Source of the DNA: Bacteroidaceae bacterium
GTDB taxonomy: Bacteria > Bacteroidota > Bacteroidia > Bacteroidales > Bacteroidaceae
Length of the DNA stretch: 5,090 bases
Direction: 5' to 3'
Assembly: GCA_900768625.1 (NCBI GenBank)
Contig: CAAGDO010000264.1
Coordinates: forward strand, 1 to 5,090
The position numbers and the translations under genes were made by a program. Positions 1 to 5,045 of this stretch are shown one piece after another. The notes beneath the pieces are model-generated. The model was given only the letters and a program-made list of their open reading frames with translations, was not told the DNA's origin and did not search any database. The stretch's first letter is position 1, and the number at the start of each line of letters is the position of its first letter.

Positions 1-109
1 ATTGAAAGCACGTTCTCGGGCGCATCTATTTCCTTCGTTCTCAGTCACATAGCCCGCTATGTTCCTTCGCCCGAAGAAAATAGCTGCATCCCGATAACGC
101 ACTTTCAAT
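1..109. repeat. Element A: 109-bp imperfect palindrome (MITE/REP-like)
   Basis: The segment begins ATTGAAAG and ends CTTTCAAT, and most of each arm matches the reverse complement of the other: CGTT, TCGGG and CTATTT recur in order, with a few mismatches and a one-base indel. The centre is a perfect 7-bp hairpin, ACATAGC (47-53) and GCTATGT (56-62), with CC as loop. It encodes nothing recognisable. It lies downstream of a leftward promoter-like sequence at 150-157, so it may sit in the leader of a gene beyond the left edge. The left end coincides with the window edge, so its outer boundary and any target duplication cannot be judged. I do not recognise the family by name. Confidence 0.75.
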
Positions 110-149
110 GTAAAAATAAGTTCGAACACCTACTTAATGCCGTATGGCG

Positions 150-157
150 CAAAGGTA
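150..157 (-). promoter_or_regulatory. Leftward Bacteroidetes-type -7 promoter element
   Basis: On the minus strand this reads TACCTTTG, an exact match to the Bacteroidetes -7 consensus TAnnTTTG, followed by CG. No TTTG is visible at the expected -33 distance (about 178-181), so the site may need an activator. It is half of a perfect 7-bp dyad, CAAAGGT (150-156) and ACCTTTG (164-170), which could be an operator. Transcription would start near 143 and run left through element A into a gene outside the window. Confidence 0.5.
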
Positions 158-172
158 CGAAAAACCTTTGTA

Positions 173-196
173 AATGAGCAGCTTTCAGAGCTCATT
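173..196. promoter_or_regulatory. 7-bp dyad upstream of leftward promoter
   Basis: AATGAGC (173-179) and GCTCATT (190-196) form a perfect inverted repeat with a 10-bp spacer. It lies just upstream of the leftward -7 element, between it and the direct-repeat array, where an operator could sit. No function is shown by the sequence alone. Confidence 0.35.
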
Positions 197-278
197 ATAC
201 CAGATGTACCGATTCGTTATACCACTTATCCCAAATCTGATATACCAAATGTTCCCATTCTGCTATGCCATTTGTTCT
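196..278. repeat. Four direct repeats at 22-23 bp spacing
   Basis: TATACCA occurs at 196, 218 and 241, and TATGCCA at 264, giving spacings of 22, 23 and 23 bp. The similarity runs past the heptamer: copies 1, 3 and 4 continue nnTGTnC and copy 2 continues nnTATCC. On the minus strand each unit reads roughly GRACAnnTGGTATA. The period is not a multiple of three, which argues against a peptide repeat, and it is close to two helical turns, which suits a protein binding one face of DNA. The array lies about 40-120 bp upstream of the leftward -7 element. No protein family is recognised for it. Confidence 0.55.
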
Positions 279-349
279 TTTTGGGGTGTGTTGCGGACGG
301 CATTTGCCCTTTGTCGGGGGTGCTTGGCCAAAGGACTGAAGCGACACAC

Positions 350-385
350 AAAAAAAAGTGCACCAGGCTTTTGCCTGATGCACTT
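350..385 (-). terminator. Rho-independent terminator of the 784-aa exported protein gene
   Basis: On the minus strand a 13-bp stem (373-385 with 356-368, one mismatch/wobble) closes an AAAA loop and is followed by an eight-T tract (350-357 on the plus strand is all A). It lies 25 bp after the stop codon of the minus-strand gene ending at 411. This is a textbook intrinsic terminator. Confidence 0.9.
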
Positions 386-410
386 CTGTCGGGATGTGTC
401 TGTCAGAGGA

Positions 411-2765
411 TCACTTCACCAGCACCTTGCGGCCGTTGATGATGTTGATGCCCTTGACAGGCTGGCTGAGACGGCGACCGTCAATGCTGTAGATGACGCG
501 GGGAGCGTTGGCATCGTTCGTGGCCTGACCGATACCGGTGACACCGTCGAGGCTGTAGTTCGTCACGTTCTTCAAGCCGGCTTTGCCGCAGTAGGTAGCG
601 ATGTTGCCATAGAGCCAAACTGTGGTACCCTGCTTGTCTGCGTTGTCTTTCAGGTTGATGGCATCGCGAACCTTACCCTTGGGAAGCTGAACGGGGATGT
701 AGGCATCGGGTGTACCAACAGCGAGGTTGGTGGCCACTACGTCTTTGTCGGCGGGGCTGTAGGTACCCTTCTGTGTGTCGGAGATGTAACCGATGATGGT
801 GCCCTTCACCCAAACCTTCTCACTTACGCGGCCATTGAAGTAGTCAAGGTCGGCTGGAGAATAAGGCTTCTCAAAGGTGCCTTCGCCCTCGATGTAGTAG
901 AGGTCGAAGCTGGCCTTGGATGCGAGGTAGTTTGCCGTTTCGGGAGTTTCCACGGTGATCACGGTGTGGCCATAGCCCACGCGGGTGATATTGCCTTCAG
1001 CGTCGATGGTTGCCACCTTTTCGTTGGAAGAGCTGTACGTCTTCTTGCCATCGCTCAGTGTGCTGAGCTCGTTGGCCTCCAATTCATGGTTGGGGATGAC
1101 AACGATGGTGTCGTGTGCCCAAGCGGTTTCGGCATCCTTCAGGTTGGTGAGGATTTCGATGTCGTCGGCTGAGCAAACGTAGAGCTGGGCTTTCTCCCTG
1201 TAGTAAGCCACGTAGGCGTTGATGTTGTAGTTCTTGGTGGTGTCGAACACGAAGTCACCGAGCACGTTGAAGTTGTCGCGGAGCGTGATGGTGTTGTCGG
1301 AATCGTCGATGAGGCTGATGTTGGAGTTCGCCAGGGTGTCAGCTTCGAAAGCAACGTTCTCCAAACGTACGTAACGGCTCTGGTATGTGGCCTTGGTGTC
1401 GTTGTTGATGGTGGCGATGGTGAGGGTTTCGGGCTTCACCTCGTTGCCTGAGCTGGCAACGGTGGCCTTTTCGAAGTCAACGGCATCGAGTTCGAGAGCT
1501 GAGTTGTAGATCACCACGTTACCCGTGAGCTTACCGGCCAGTTTGTCGCCCTTCTTTGCTGTGGGCTTGTTGGGGCCGTAGAGGATGGCGTAGGTGGTGC
1601 CGTCGGTCACGTAGGTCGTATAGTTCGTGCCGCGGAGGCCAACGCCGGTCACGAGGAGGTTGTCGGCAGCGAGCGTGGCGGCTACCTTTGTGGTCGTAGC
1701 GGCCTTCTGCATGTCGGCGAGGGAAGCGTAGTGGGGCAATTCAGGTTCAGGAACGACCATTTCGCCCTTACCTTCAATCACCAGGTTTCGCATTTCCCAA
1801 GTAGGAGCGGAAGCCTTGGTGGAAGAGTAAGCGAATGCAATCTGAATCTTCTTGCCGTTGTAGGCGCTGAGGTCCTGCGTGTTGGACACGTATTTCCAGT
1901 CGGTGCAAGTGGGGTAGGTGGTGATGGGCAATTCCGTCCATTCTCCGCCTTCCACCTTGACGAGGAGGCGGCACTGCTGGGTGGTGAGCGAAACATCGCC
2001 CTTGTTGATGGCGTGTTCGAAGGTCATGCTCAGTTCGCTGGCCTTGGTGAAGTCAAATTCGGGAGAAACGAGCCATGATTCCTTGGCGAAAGCCTTACCG
2101 TTGACGAAGGCGGAAGCCTTGGCGCCATAGGTGCTTGATGAATTCCATACGTTGAATACACTGTCGCCGGGGGTGGGGTCAACCGTTGTGAACTGGCCCA
2201 GACCATTCAGGAAAGTCTCGCTGAAGAAGGTCTTCTTCTCGCCGGGCTGGGGCGTGTCGGGGGTTTCGGTCTCACCTTCCTTGCCGAAGGTTACGGTCAT
2301 GGTGAGGCACTTGATCGGGTTGATGGGCGTCAAATCCACGCTTTCTGCTTCGCCGGTCCAAGTGTTGCCATTGAATGCACCTTCAGAAGCACTGACATTT
2401 TTTTCGCCAACGGCGTCTCCCGTCATATTAATCTTCTTCAGCAAATAGCCGAGAGGTGCTTTCACGTAGATGGCATTTTTTTTGTAGACACGCAATTCAT
2501 ATGATGTGCCATCTTTCTTGGTGAAAAGAACGGGGGGAATCTTTGCTTCGCCCTTGTCGAAAGCGATTTCCACGTTGTTGTTGACTAAGCTGATGTCATT
2601 AAGGGGCTGACCCGTTGAAGGTTTGTCTATGGGAGTGACAGTGGCGTCACTTCCTTTGATTTTCAATCCTGTCGGATTGGAGAAGTCGAACGTGGCTGTG
2701 CCCTGTGCCAATGCTGCGAGCACGATGCCGAAGAACGACAACGTAAGAAGTAAAAATTTCTTCAT
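411..2765 (-). CDS. Exported multidomain protein with OB-like, Ig-like and C-terminal sorting-type regions
   Basis: The product is 784 aa. Residues 1-20 are a signal peptide (MKKF, hydrophobic core, AALA before Q21). Residues 22-160 are a beta-rich region opening TATFDFSNPTGL. Residues about 177-333 resemble choice-of-anchor-J/carbohydrate-binding-like modules (FFSETF, SWLVSPEFDF, late WEMRNLVIEG). Residues about 345-540 look like the OB-like modules (DUF5689 type) of Bacteroidetes surface proteins. Residues about 545-625 contain an Ig-like BIG_2 signature (YSSSNEKVATIDAEGNI). Residues 626-740 (GTFEKPYSPAD, VWVKGTIIGY, VWLYGNI) resemble DUF6359. The tail 755-784 (IYSIDGRRL, GINIINGRKVLVK) has the form of Prevotella exported-protein C-termini, probably a type IX secretion signal. 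No catalytic motif is seen, so the substrate is unknown; surface binding or adhesion is an inference. The start is supported by the signal peptide and the upstream promoter. It is monocistronic, with its own promoter and terminator. Domain names are from memory of sequence patterns. Confidence 0.9.
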   Translation of the reverse strand: MKKFLLLTLSFFGIVLAALAQGTATFDFSNPTGLKIKGSDATVTPIDKPSTGQPLNDISLVNNNVEIAFDKGEAKIPPVLFTKKDGTSYELRVYKKNAIYVKAPLGYLLKKINMTGDAVGEKNVSASEGAFNGNTWTGEAESVDLTPINPIKCLTMTVTFGKEGETETPDTPQPGEKKTFFSETFLNGLGQFTTVDPTPGDSVFNVWNSSSTYGAKASAFVNGKAFAKESWLVSPEFDFTKASELSMTFEHAINKGDVSLTTQQCRLLVKVEGGEWTELPITTYPTCTDWKYVSNTQDLSAYNGKKIQIAFAYSSTKASAPTWEMRNLVIEGKGEMVVPEPELPHYASLADMQKAATTTKVAATLAADNLLVTGVGLRGTNYTTYVTDGTTYAILYGPNKPTAKKGDKLAGKLTGNVVIYNSALELDAVDFEKATVASSGNEVKPETLTIATINNDTKATYQSRYVRLENVAFEADTLANSNISLIDDSDNTITLRDNFNVLGDFVFDTTKNYNINAYVAYYREKAQLYVCSADDIEILTNLKDAETAWAHDTIVVIPNHELEANELSTLSDGKKTYSSSNEKVATIDAEGNITRVGYGHTVITVETPETANYLASKASFDLYYIEGEGTFEKPYSPADLDYFNGRVSEKVWVKGTIIGYISDTQKGTYSPADKDVVATNLAVGTPDAYIPVQLPKGKVRDAINLKDNADKQGTTVWLYGNIATYCGKAGLKNVTNYSLDGVTGIGQATNDANAPRVIYSIDGRRLSQPVKGINIINGRKVLVK

Positions 2766-2807
2766 ATGCTTAGGTTTTTAAATTGTTATTTCGTCGAATG
2801 ATTTGTT

Positions 2808-2842
2808 GAATCACGCGGTAACTTGCGCCAACAGCGTGATTC
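2808..2842 (-). promoter_or_regulatory. 9-bp perfect hairpin at the mRNA 5' end
   Basis: GAATCACGC (2808-2816) and GCGTGATTC (2834-2842) are perfect inverted repeats with a 17-base loop. The expected transcription start, about 7 bp past the -7 element at 2849-2856, is close to 2842, so the minus-strand transcript would begin with this stem. It could be a 5' mRNA stabiliser or, as DNA, an operator just downstream of the promoter. Confidence 0.55.
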
Positions 2843-2848
2843 TGTGGA

Positions 2849-2880
2849 CAAAGTTAGGGAATATCGCTGATTCTTGCAAA
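2849..2880 (-). promoter_or_regulatory. Promoter of the 784-aa exported protein gene
   Basis: On the minus strand TTTG (2877-2880) is followed by a 20-bp spacer and TAACTTTG (2849-2856). This is a full match to the Bacteroidetes housekeeping promoter, TTTG-N19-21-TAnnTTTG. The leader to the ATG at 2765 would be about 75 nt, ending in an A/T-rich stretch without a Shine-Dalgarno sequence, as is usual in this phylum. Confidence 0.85.
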
Positions 2881-2930
2881 GTCTTCATGATTAAGATTTG
2901 GTAAAACGGTGAAGAATACGATAAAATGGG

Positions 2931-2938
2931 TATTTTTG
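2931..2938 (+). promoter_or_regulatory. -7 promoter element for the FKBP gene
   Basis: TATTTTTG followed by CA matches the TAnnTTTG consensus. The only TTTG upstream (2897-2900) is 30 bp away, beyond the usual 19-21, so the -33 box is weak or absent. Transcription would start near 2945 and leave a leader of about 125 nt before the ATG at 3071. It is divergent from the minus-strand promoter at 2849-2880. Confidence 0.65.
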
Positions 2939-2942
2939 CACT

Positions 2943-3031
2943 CTCTTGGCTGTAAGGCGGGCATGACAAGTGATGTCCGAACCTGTCAAGAGCCGATGGG
3001 GATTGGGCGTGCCCCAATCGCCCCACAGGTT
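2943..3031 (+). promoter_or_regulatory. Structured leader RNA (or small RNA) upstream of the FKBP gene
   Basis: Several helices can form. GGGCAT (2960-2965) pairs with ATGTCC (2973-2978), with one G-U. GATTGGG (3001-3007) pairs with CCCAATC (3013-3019), extended by GGG (2998-3000) with CCC (3021-3023). AACCTGT (2980-2986) pairs with ACAGGTT (3025-3031). CTCTTG (2943-2948) can pair with CAAGAG (2987-2992), which lies in the internal loop of the last helix, so a pseudoknot is possible. The last helix ends in a short T run at 3030-3033. I do not recognise a named riboswitch, SRP, 6S or tmRNA motif. It may be a regulatory leader, an attenuator or an independent RNA. Confidence 0.4.
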
Positions 3032-3070
3032 TTCCCCCATTGCATTTTCAAATTGCCAACAAAGAAACGA

Positions 3071-3475
3071 ATGAGCAAGAAATCAGACTACAAACTCCGC
3101 AACCAGTCTTATCTGGAAGAACTTTCCCGTGAGGAAGGTATCGTGAAACTCCCCAAGGGCATTCTTTGCCGTGTGCTGCAGTCGGGTCCGGCCGATGGTC
3201 GTCAGCCCAATGTGCGCAGCGTTGTATGTGTCCACTATACAGGGCGCCTTATCAATGGCCGCGTGTTCGATGATACGCGTCGAGATGGTGTACCTGCAGC
3301 CTTTCGTTTGATGGAAGTGATCACAGGTTGGCAGATTGCGCTCAGCCGTATGCACGTGGGCGACCGTTGGGAGATCATCATTCCCGCCGATATGGGCTAT
3401 GGTTCGCGCGGTGATTCCGAAATCCCAGGTAATTCCACCTTGATTTTTGATGTGGAGTTGCTTAGCGTGGCTTGA
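3071..3475 (+). CDS. FKBP-type peptidyl-prolyl cis-trans isomerase (cytoplasmic)
   Basis: The 134-aa product catalyses cis-trans isomerisation of Xaa-Pro bonds during protein folding. A charged N-terminal segment (about 1-45) precedes one FKBP domain (about 46-134). The residues corresponding to the FKBP12 pocket are present: Y56 (HYTG), F66 and D67 (RVFDDT), F78, V83, I84 and W87 (EVITGW), Y110 (MGYGSRG) and F126 (LIFDVELL). There is no signal peptide or lipobox, so it should be cytosolic. I chose ATG 3071 because the protein then begins MSKKSDYK and the start follows an A-rich stretch (AAAGAAACGA). The frame stays open upstream to ATG 2909, but that start would precede the promoter at 2931 and translate the structured leader, with no family similarity. 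It stands alone between a divergent and a convergent gene. A role specific to this locus is not evident. Confidence 0.92.
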   Translation: MSKKSDYKLRNQSYLEELSREEGIVKLPKGILCRVLQSGPADGRQPNVRSVVCVHYTGRLINGRVFDDTRRDGVPAAFRLMEVITGWQIALSRMHVGDRWEIIIPADMGYGSRGDSEIPGNSTLIFDVELLSVA

Positions 3476-3499
3476 TTTTGGGGTATATCCCTTCATGAA

Positions 3500-3554
3500 A
3501 TACGAAAAGTGGTCCTATCTCCCCCAAGAGGGAAGGTAGGACCACTTTTCGTAT
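3500..3554. terminator. Bidirectional terminator between the FKBP and nuclease genes
   Basis: A perfect 18-bp inverted repeat (3500-3517 and 3537-3554) encloses a 19-base loop. The outer stem contains AAAA on one side and TTTT on the other, so each strand gives a GC-rich stem (GTGGTCCTA/TAGGACCAC) followed by a T run. It starts 24 bp after the FKBP stop. It is also the first terminator downstream of the convergent nuclease gene, from which it is now separated by element B1. Confidence 0.88.
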
Positions 3555-3585
3555 CCGTTGTTTGGAAGAATCGTTGGGGGATTAT

Positions 3586-3778
3586 GAAGTCGTCTAAACT
3601 TTTCTGACGAAGATTTGATTTTAAGTCTTTTCTCTTCTAAATTCAATCTTCACCTTTCTTTTTGGTCGTTTTTTGACCTTTCATCGGTCGTGTAGCTCGC
3701 TACACTCCCTCTTCAAGGCCCAAAAACGCCTCAAAAATAAAGGCAAATCTTGAATTTCATAAAAGTTCAGACGACTTC
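3586..3778. mobile_element. Element B1: 193-bp non-autonomous palindromic (MITE-like) insertion
   Basis: The ends are inverted repeats of about 22 bp (GAAGTCGTCTAAACTTTT against the complement of AAAAGTTCAGACGACTTC). TAT flanks both sides (3583-3585 and 3779-3781), as for a 3-bp target duplication. The interior (3639-3757) is an imperfect palindrome centred on GTGTAGCTCGCTACAC (3690-3705). It is about 93% identical (13 substitutions, no indels) to B2 at 4853-5045 and encodes no protein, so it would need a transposase supplied in trans. The terminal G at 3778 is the last base of the nuclease TAG stop, so the element is the first part of that mRNA's 3' UTR. The family is not recognised by name. 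Confidence 0.85.
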
Positions 3779-4704
3779 TATAGCCCCCAGTTTGAAGGGA
3801 TGCACTGGTCTTCCACCTGTTCCTCGATGTCGTCAGGAAGATTGGGGAAGAAGTCAATGCCTGTGTGTTGTTCGAGGCGATTGACGCTTACCACGTGCTT
3901 CTTCATTTCGCGCAAAGGCGCCTTTTTGTTGTAGGTGTAACCGTAGTCCTTGTGCTCCAGCCAGAAGGCGATGGATGAATACACACCGTTTTTCACTTTG
4001 AGCAAGGCCATATAGTAGTACTTGGGGATGGCAACCTTCTTGCCGTTGGAACGGTTGACGTAGCCTTTCACTTCGTTGGTACGGATGGTTCCCCCCTTGA
4101 CGACGTAGAGCGTGTCGGAGAACATGGCGTCTCGTCCTTTGTTCTGCACCAGCCCTTCAAGTGTCACCCAGTAGCCCTGATTGAAGGAACTCATCTGCGG
4201 AGACATGTTTGTCATGTAGAATGTCTGTTCGTTGGCTTCGAGCGAGAAGAGTCGGTCTGCTGAAGCGCAAAGGTGCCCTCGGTCGTATCCTGCGCCGAAA
4301 CCACGATTGCCGATGTGGTATTGCTGTGCGAGAAGCGGATCGTCCATAAAGGGTTCCTCCGAGCGCGATACGTAGCGCGTACGGGTGTCGCCATCGAAGC
4401 GGAAGGCCACCCAGCGTGAGTGGGACATCGAGGTGTTATATTCCACGGAGTAGTTGAGCACTTTACGGCCCGTGGTCGTGGTGGTGTAGTGAGCGATGGT
4501 CTGGGTTGTTCCGTCGGTAAGCACACGAGGTGTTTCCATGCGCGAGGTAATCTGCATGGAGGGTGTCACAGTGCCAGTCTGGCCGCCGGAGCCCAGGCTA
4601 TAGCCGTTGTCGTCTTCGCTACAAGAAGCAAGCACGGCTGCTGCCAGTACGAAGAATGCGGAGCGGAGCTTGCGGAACGGGATGGGGAAATGGAATTTGT
4701 TCAT
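3778..4704 (-). CDS. DNA/RNA non-specific endonuclease, surface lipoprotein (beta-beta-alpha metal type)
   Basis: The 308-aa product should cut DNA and RNA without strong sequence preference, outside the cytoplasm. Residues 1-28 form a lipoprotein signal with lipobox LASC (lipidated Cys28). The following SEDD resembles the acidic Bacteroidetes surface-export signal, so exposure on the outer surface is likely. The nuclease domain spans about 84-290. It contains DRGH at 141-144 (general base His144), then TNMSPQ, and FNQGYW with Asn175 as probable Mg ligand. Glu183 lies eight residues later, the same spacing as Asn119-Glu127 in the Serratia nuclease. The catalytic set appears intact. ATG 4704 is the start just before the signal peptide, preceded by GCAAAA. 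No clear promoter is seen; a hairpin (4721-4754) lies in the leader. The stop TAG is built partly from inserted element B1; before insertion it would have been TAA with the same last residue. Likely roles are scavenging nucleotides or degrading extracellular DNA. Confidence 0.93.
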   Translation of the reverse strand: MNKFHFPIPFRKLRSAFFVLAAAVLASCSEDDNGYSLGSGGQTGTVTPSMQITSRMETPRVLTDGTTQTIAHYTTTTTGRKVLNYSVEYNTSMSHSRWVAFRFDGDTRTRYVSRSEEPFMDDPLLAQQYHIGNRGFGAGYDRGHLCASADRLFSLEANEQTFYMTNMSPQMSSFNQGYWVTLEGLVQNKGRDAMFSDTLYVVKGGTIRTNEVKGYVNRSNGKKVAIPKYYYMALLKVKNGVYSSIAFWLEHKDYGYTYNKKAPLREMKKHVVSVNRLEQHTGIDFFPNLPDDIEEQVEDQCIPSNWGL

Positions 4705-4720
4705 TTTTGCGGATGATGGA

Positions 4721-4754
4721 ATGGCGGAAATAGCGATTACCTATATCCCGCCAT
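4721..4754 (-). promoter_or_regulatory. Hairpin in the nuclease leader
   Basis: ATGGCGG (4721-4727) and CCGCCAT (4748-4754) are perfect complements, with an inner ATAG (4730-4733) and CTAT (4741-4744) closing a 7-base loop. It ends 16 bases before the nuclease start codon on the minus strand. It could control translation or be an operator. No TAnnTTTG promoter is visible between here and the upstream terminator, so how the nuclease gene is transcribed is unclear. Confidence 0.4.
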
Positions 4755-4757
4755 AAA

Positions 4758-4811
4758 ACGATAAAAGGGGTGCTCGGACACATTGGCATGTCCAAGCACC
4801 GCTTTCATCGT
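4758..4811 (-). terminator. Terminator of the truncated right-edge gene
   Basis: A 23-bp stem with three mismatches (4758-4780 with 4789-4811) has an 8-base loop. Its core pairs GGTGCT-C-GGACA with TGTCC-A-AGCACC. On the minus strand the GC-rich core is followed by CCTTTTATCGTTTT, as for an intrinsic terminator. It should end transcription from the gene entering at the right edge and insulate the nuclease gene. Element B2 now lies between that gene's stop and this hairpin. Confidence 0.75.
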
Positions 4812-4852
4812 ATCATTGTTGGATATCGGTCAGTTGACGGAATCAACTTATT

Positions 4853-5045
4853 GAAGTCGTCTAAACTTTTCTGACGAAGATTCGATTTGCAGTTTGAGCT
4901 CTTCTAAATTCAATCTTCGCCTTTCTTTTTGGCCGTTTTTTGCCCTTTCATCGGTCGTGTAGCTCGCTACGCTCCCTCTTCAAGGCCTAAAAACGCCTCA
5001 AAAATAAAGGCAAATCTTGAATTTCATAAAAGTTCAGGCGACTTC
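4853..5045. mobile_element. Element B2: second 193-bp palindromic (MITE-like) insertion
   Basis: Same length and orientation as B1, starting GAAGTCGTCTAAAC and ending GTTCAGGCGACTTC. ATT flanks both sides (4850-4852 and 5046-5048), a second 3-bp duplication that differs in sequence from that of B1. The core hairpin is GTGTAGCTCGCTACGC (4957-4972), where one A-to-G change leaves a G-U pair in RNA. Six of the 13 differences from B1 fall in a 10-base stretch (4888-4897) that would be the loop of a side hairpin. The two bases at 5044-5045 form part of the TGA stop of the right-edge gene. Confidence 0.85.

Noticed and set aside
309..335. CCTTTG and CAAAGG inverted repeat around 309-335.
   Set aside because: Six-base arms with a 15-base loop are expected by chance, and there is no T tract or promoter context to give it a role.
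195..383. Minus-strand 62-codon open frame with a somewhat repetitive C-terminus (HLVYQIW, VHLV).
   Set aside because: The repetition comes from the 22-23 bp DNA repeats, whose period is not a multiple of three. The frame also starts within the terminator hairpin at 350-385 and has no visible initiation signals.
174..1172. Long plus-strand open frame of 332 codons antisense to the exported protein gene, and a shorter one at 137-439.
   Set aside because: Most of it is the antisense of a well-supported CDS and crosses that gene's terminator. Its translation has no recognisable domain, and long antisense frames are expected from the codon bias of the real gene.
2897..2900. TTTG as -33 box for the FKBP promoter.
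   Set aside because: The spacing to TATTTTTG is 30 bp against the usual 19-21, so it was not counted as part of the promoter.
2909..3070. N-terminal extension of 54 codons on the FKBP gene.
   Set aside because: The ATG at 2909 lies upstream of the -7 element at 2931. The extension translates structured leader sequence and has neither FKBP similarity nor a proper signal peptide, while ATG 3071 gives a normal start.
3639..3757. Reading the long palindromes as CRISPR repeats or attachment sites.
   Set aside because: There are only two widely spaced copies, no short regular spacers, no cas or integrase gene, and the ends show inverted repeats with target duplications instead.
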